From: Cystobasidium ongulense
Lineage: Eukaryota; Basidiomycota; Cystobasidiomycetes; Cystobasidiales; Cystobasidiaceae
Reading direction: 5' to 3'
Length of the DNA: 64,000 bases
Assembly (NCBI GenBank): GCA_022835595.1
Contig: BQUP01000002.1
Coordinates: 2,900,534 to 2,964,533, forward strand
Shown: piece after piece, positions 61,608 through 64,000 of the stretch
How the letters are laid out: every line of letters starts with the position of its first letter
Position numbering within the stretch: the stretch's first letter is position 1
Notes under the pieces: model-generated
What the model was told of the DNA's origin: nothing
What the model saw: only the letters and a program-made list of their open reading frames with translations
Databases searched by the model: none
Program-made: the position numbers and the translations under genes

Positions 61608-64000
61608 TCATGTCCTCCAGTATTGAGCAGCAGCATGTATACGATCTAAAACACTCGTCCAAGCTGAAGTTTCATTCAATAGTCCTTCGAAATGCTTGAT
61701 AGCTTCTTCTTCCGATAAATCCAGTCTAAACTTTTCTTGTACTTTCGAAACTGCTTTATCTGGTTCGAGCTTGATGTCCGGAATATTGGCATCAATCATG
61801 AGCGATACTAAGTTGATTATTAGGTTTGCATTCTTGCGTAAACCAATGAAGGCGGTGTAACATAGCGATTTGAATCGTAGATAGTGAGGCGAGGTAGTCC
61901 CTCCCATGGCGTCTACCATTTCTTTGCACACTTTGACCGACGGGGGAAATGGTTTAGGATCACGACCTAGTATGTATCCAAAATCCACTACAAAGTGTAT
62001 GTCGTCAGCAACACGAACGTAGCATAAATTTGTTTTACGCCCAAAGTGCCGCGAGCTTACCGTGGAAGAAGTGTCCATCTGGCGTAAGAAGGAGGTTGTC
62101 AAGGTGGCGATCACCCACGCCAAGGAGATAAGTGACAACACAATAGCCTGCACAGCTCCTGACGAATGTATCCAGTACACTGGCAGAAACGCCAAATGCC
62201 CCCGCGGGCGATTCATCTGGATTATGTTCTCGTAAATAATTGAGGAGGCTCCCTTGATATTCGCTGGAAATGGCTCCAAGAGTTTTACTGGGTACGAATT
62301 GAACCATTCCATCTAGTGCGCCAGTCGCAAGCACCTTGTATGGTGTCATCTTTAGATCGAGGTTTTCTTTCCTAAGCAAGCGATCCATTAACGTGAAGAG
62401 TTGAATGACTAGCTGATCTTGACGTAGGTCATCACCGTTCTTGAAGATGATGGGATAGTGCAGATCATCTGTACAAATGAGTTCCAGTTTGAGCGGAAAC
62501 AGATTCGATTTAAAGACGGAAGAGCTCTCTTCTTCAATGCCAGTGATAGTGTACCGCGCATCTAGTGGCAGAGGTACTGGACTGGGCAGCTTGGAAAGCT
62601 TGCTCTTTGGGTCGTGTATATGGGCTCGCAGCTTCTCTATCTTCTTAGGCCTTGAGTCGCGTGAAGCTCGCAAGTCTCTCGCTACTTTGCTAATAGACGC
62701 AACAAATTCCGCTTGCGCTCTGAGTGTTTCTCTACGTTCAGTTCCATTATCCTGTTCTGCCATCTTCATCATAAAATTATATGCGACTCGACCATACATC
62801 TTTCCCGTCACTTTATCCTCTACTTCCACCATCAGGTACCAATGGAAATTGTTCGCTAGAACAGGATTTCGTACCGCTCGACTGACGAGAAAGTCTTCCA
62901 GTGAAAGTAGATTTGCATACTGGGCGACCTTTGCCGCAGCATTCTTTGATACGCCCCGCGAAGTAACCGAAGTGGCGGACGGAGGTGTAGGTTCGAACTT
63001 GAGAGCTTGCACTAGTTGCAGCAAATAGAGCATTAGTTCCTGTGGGCCCGTATATTCGTTGCGTGAGCTATGTAATGTCACAGTGATGGTACAAGGTGAC
63101 TCGTACCTCGTCATCCGCCCGCGCCACCTGCTTTACAGCAAAGCTTCGAACTCTTTTATCGCGGAAAGCATCGCCAGGACCAAGTAGCTCCAGCGCATCG
63201 CCAATTTCAATATCGCTCCATAATGGAAGAAGCACATCGACGGCTTGCTTAACCTCATCCCTATCGGACCACCTGACCGACTTCAGGAATTTCGTCAAAG
63301 CCCGCTTATCTCGAGTCAAATAGAAGCGGAATCGCCAGAGAAGATTGCATTCCGCTGTTGATAACGGCTGAGTTGGCGGATACTCGAGAATGATCTGCCA
63401 ACAGAAGATGTAGTCAGCTCACGTTTATCTTCCGGGCGTCACAGACTCACATTTAGCTCATCGCGCGTGGCTGCATTGGGTTTCATTTCTCTATCAAGCG
63501 GTCCACTTCGGTGACTTCGCACCAAACGCAGGTGTTTTGCCTCGACTGGATTGTATCGAGCGATATCGGGATCAACGATTGGAAATATGCTGGCATCGGC
63601 TAGCTTCAGTAAAGGTGTTGCAGGCATAGGAGCGGAAGTACTGGCAGCCCCGGCTGACTTGGAGGATGTTACGAGGCTTGGCAGCGTCGGAAGCGTGTAT
63701 TCGTGTTCACCATAGAGGACAGGTAAATCAAAGCGAGGCAGATCGACATAGAGGTATAGCTTGTCTGATTTCTCGGACTCCTCCTGTTACAAAGTTGGTC
63801 AGAATTGTCTGGAGCTTGTCATGGAAAATGGAGACCACCCACAGCATAGATCTTCTCGATTTGCCGATAGACCAATTTATCGAGCCAGTCGATAGTCGGC
63901 ACGTCTTTTCGTTTCTGTTTCTCCATGATCTAATTTCCCTAGCGCTCAGTGTGTGTTCATCCAACACTGTGCGCAAGCAAAGCCTCACCTTCTCAAGCCT
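61608..64000 (-). CDS. VPS34: class III phosphatidylinositol 3-kinase Vps34 (partial)
   Basis: Vps34 makes PI3P for endosomal sorting and autophagy, in complex with Vps15 and Vps30. The gene enters from the right edge; visible exons are 64000-63989, 63929-63843, 63783-63451, 63394-63107, 63039-62061 and 61987-61608, about 692 residues of C-terminal sequence. They cover the end of the C2 region (TIDWLDKLVYRQIEKI), the helical PIK domain (DPDIARYNPVEAKHLRL, RALTKFLKSV, VRSFAVKQVARADDEE) and the whole kinase domain (IIFKNGDDLRQDQLV, GDRHLDNLLL catalytic loop, DFGYILGRDPKPFPP). The C-terminus TSAWTSVLDRIHAAAQYWR is the typical membrane-binding end helix. All visible junctions are in phase. The N-terminal C2 domain start lies outside. 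Convergent with the CYP53 gene at about 300 bp. Confidence 0.95.

Overview
The window is nuclear DNA of an intron-rich fungus, most probably a basidiomycete. Nearly every gene is cut by several short introns (about 50-120 nt, donors mostly GTRAGT, acceptors YAG); the UTP10 gene has 16 exons and the CYP53 gene 11. The gene set is that of a free-living fungus (HIS3, ERG3, UTP10, SET2, VPS34, a benzoate-4-hydroxylase type P450). I cannot fix the genus. I found no transposon, virus-derived element, tRNA, rRNA, CRISPR array or operon. Exon joins below were made by hand from splice consensus, reading phase and protein-family fit; nearly all close in frame.

Layout, left to right. 1-5.0 kb: the tail of a Q/G/Y-rich protein, then HIS3 (-) divergent from a C2H2 zinc-finger regulator (+). 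5.2-9.2 kb: a GT17 N-acetylglucosaminyltransferase-like enzyme (-) and the sterol C-5 desaturase ERG3 (-). 10.2-17.5 kb (+): the GINS subunit SLD5, a tRNA t6A dehydratase (TCD1/TCD2 type), a small unknown protein, and a multi-pass membrane RING protein resembling Asi1/Asi3. 17.8-28.2 kb: UTP10 (+) convergent with SET2 (-). 28.8-34.2 kb: a secreted cysteine-rich protein (-), RPA49 (+), and a complex I assembly factor 6 homologue (-). 34.5-38.7 kb: SGD1/NOM1 (+) convergent with EFM4 (-). 39.6-45.2 kb: a large coiled-coil/helical-repeat protein of unknown role (+), ending in a 74-bp tandem duplication, then TRM8 (+). 45.5-52.2 kb: two neighbouring minus-strand genes, each ending in a telobox-like Myb/SANT segment, one short (590 aa) and one long (about 1320 aa). 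53.1-58.2 kb: an unknown protein (-), EFM7-type methyltransferase (-), ENV7/STK16-type kinase (+). 58.9-64 kb: a CYP53 P450 (+), then VPS34 (-), which runs off the right edge.

Functional links are loose, as is usual in fungal chromosomes. Several genes serve ribosome and tRNA production (UTP10, RPA49, SGD1/NOM1, TRM8, the t6A dehydratase) and two modify translation elongation factor 1A in yeast (EFM4, EFM7). The least described parts are the telobox-like pair, the Asi1-like RING protein, the secreted cysteine-rich protein and three unknown proteins. A repeated feature is patchy codon use within single genes, with abrupt changes from C-ending to A/T-ending codons.
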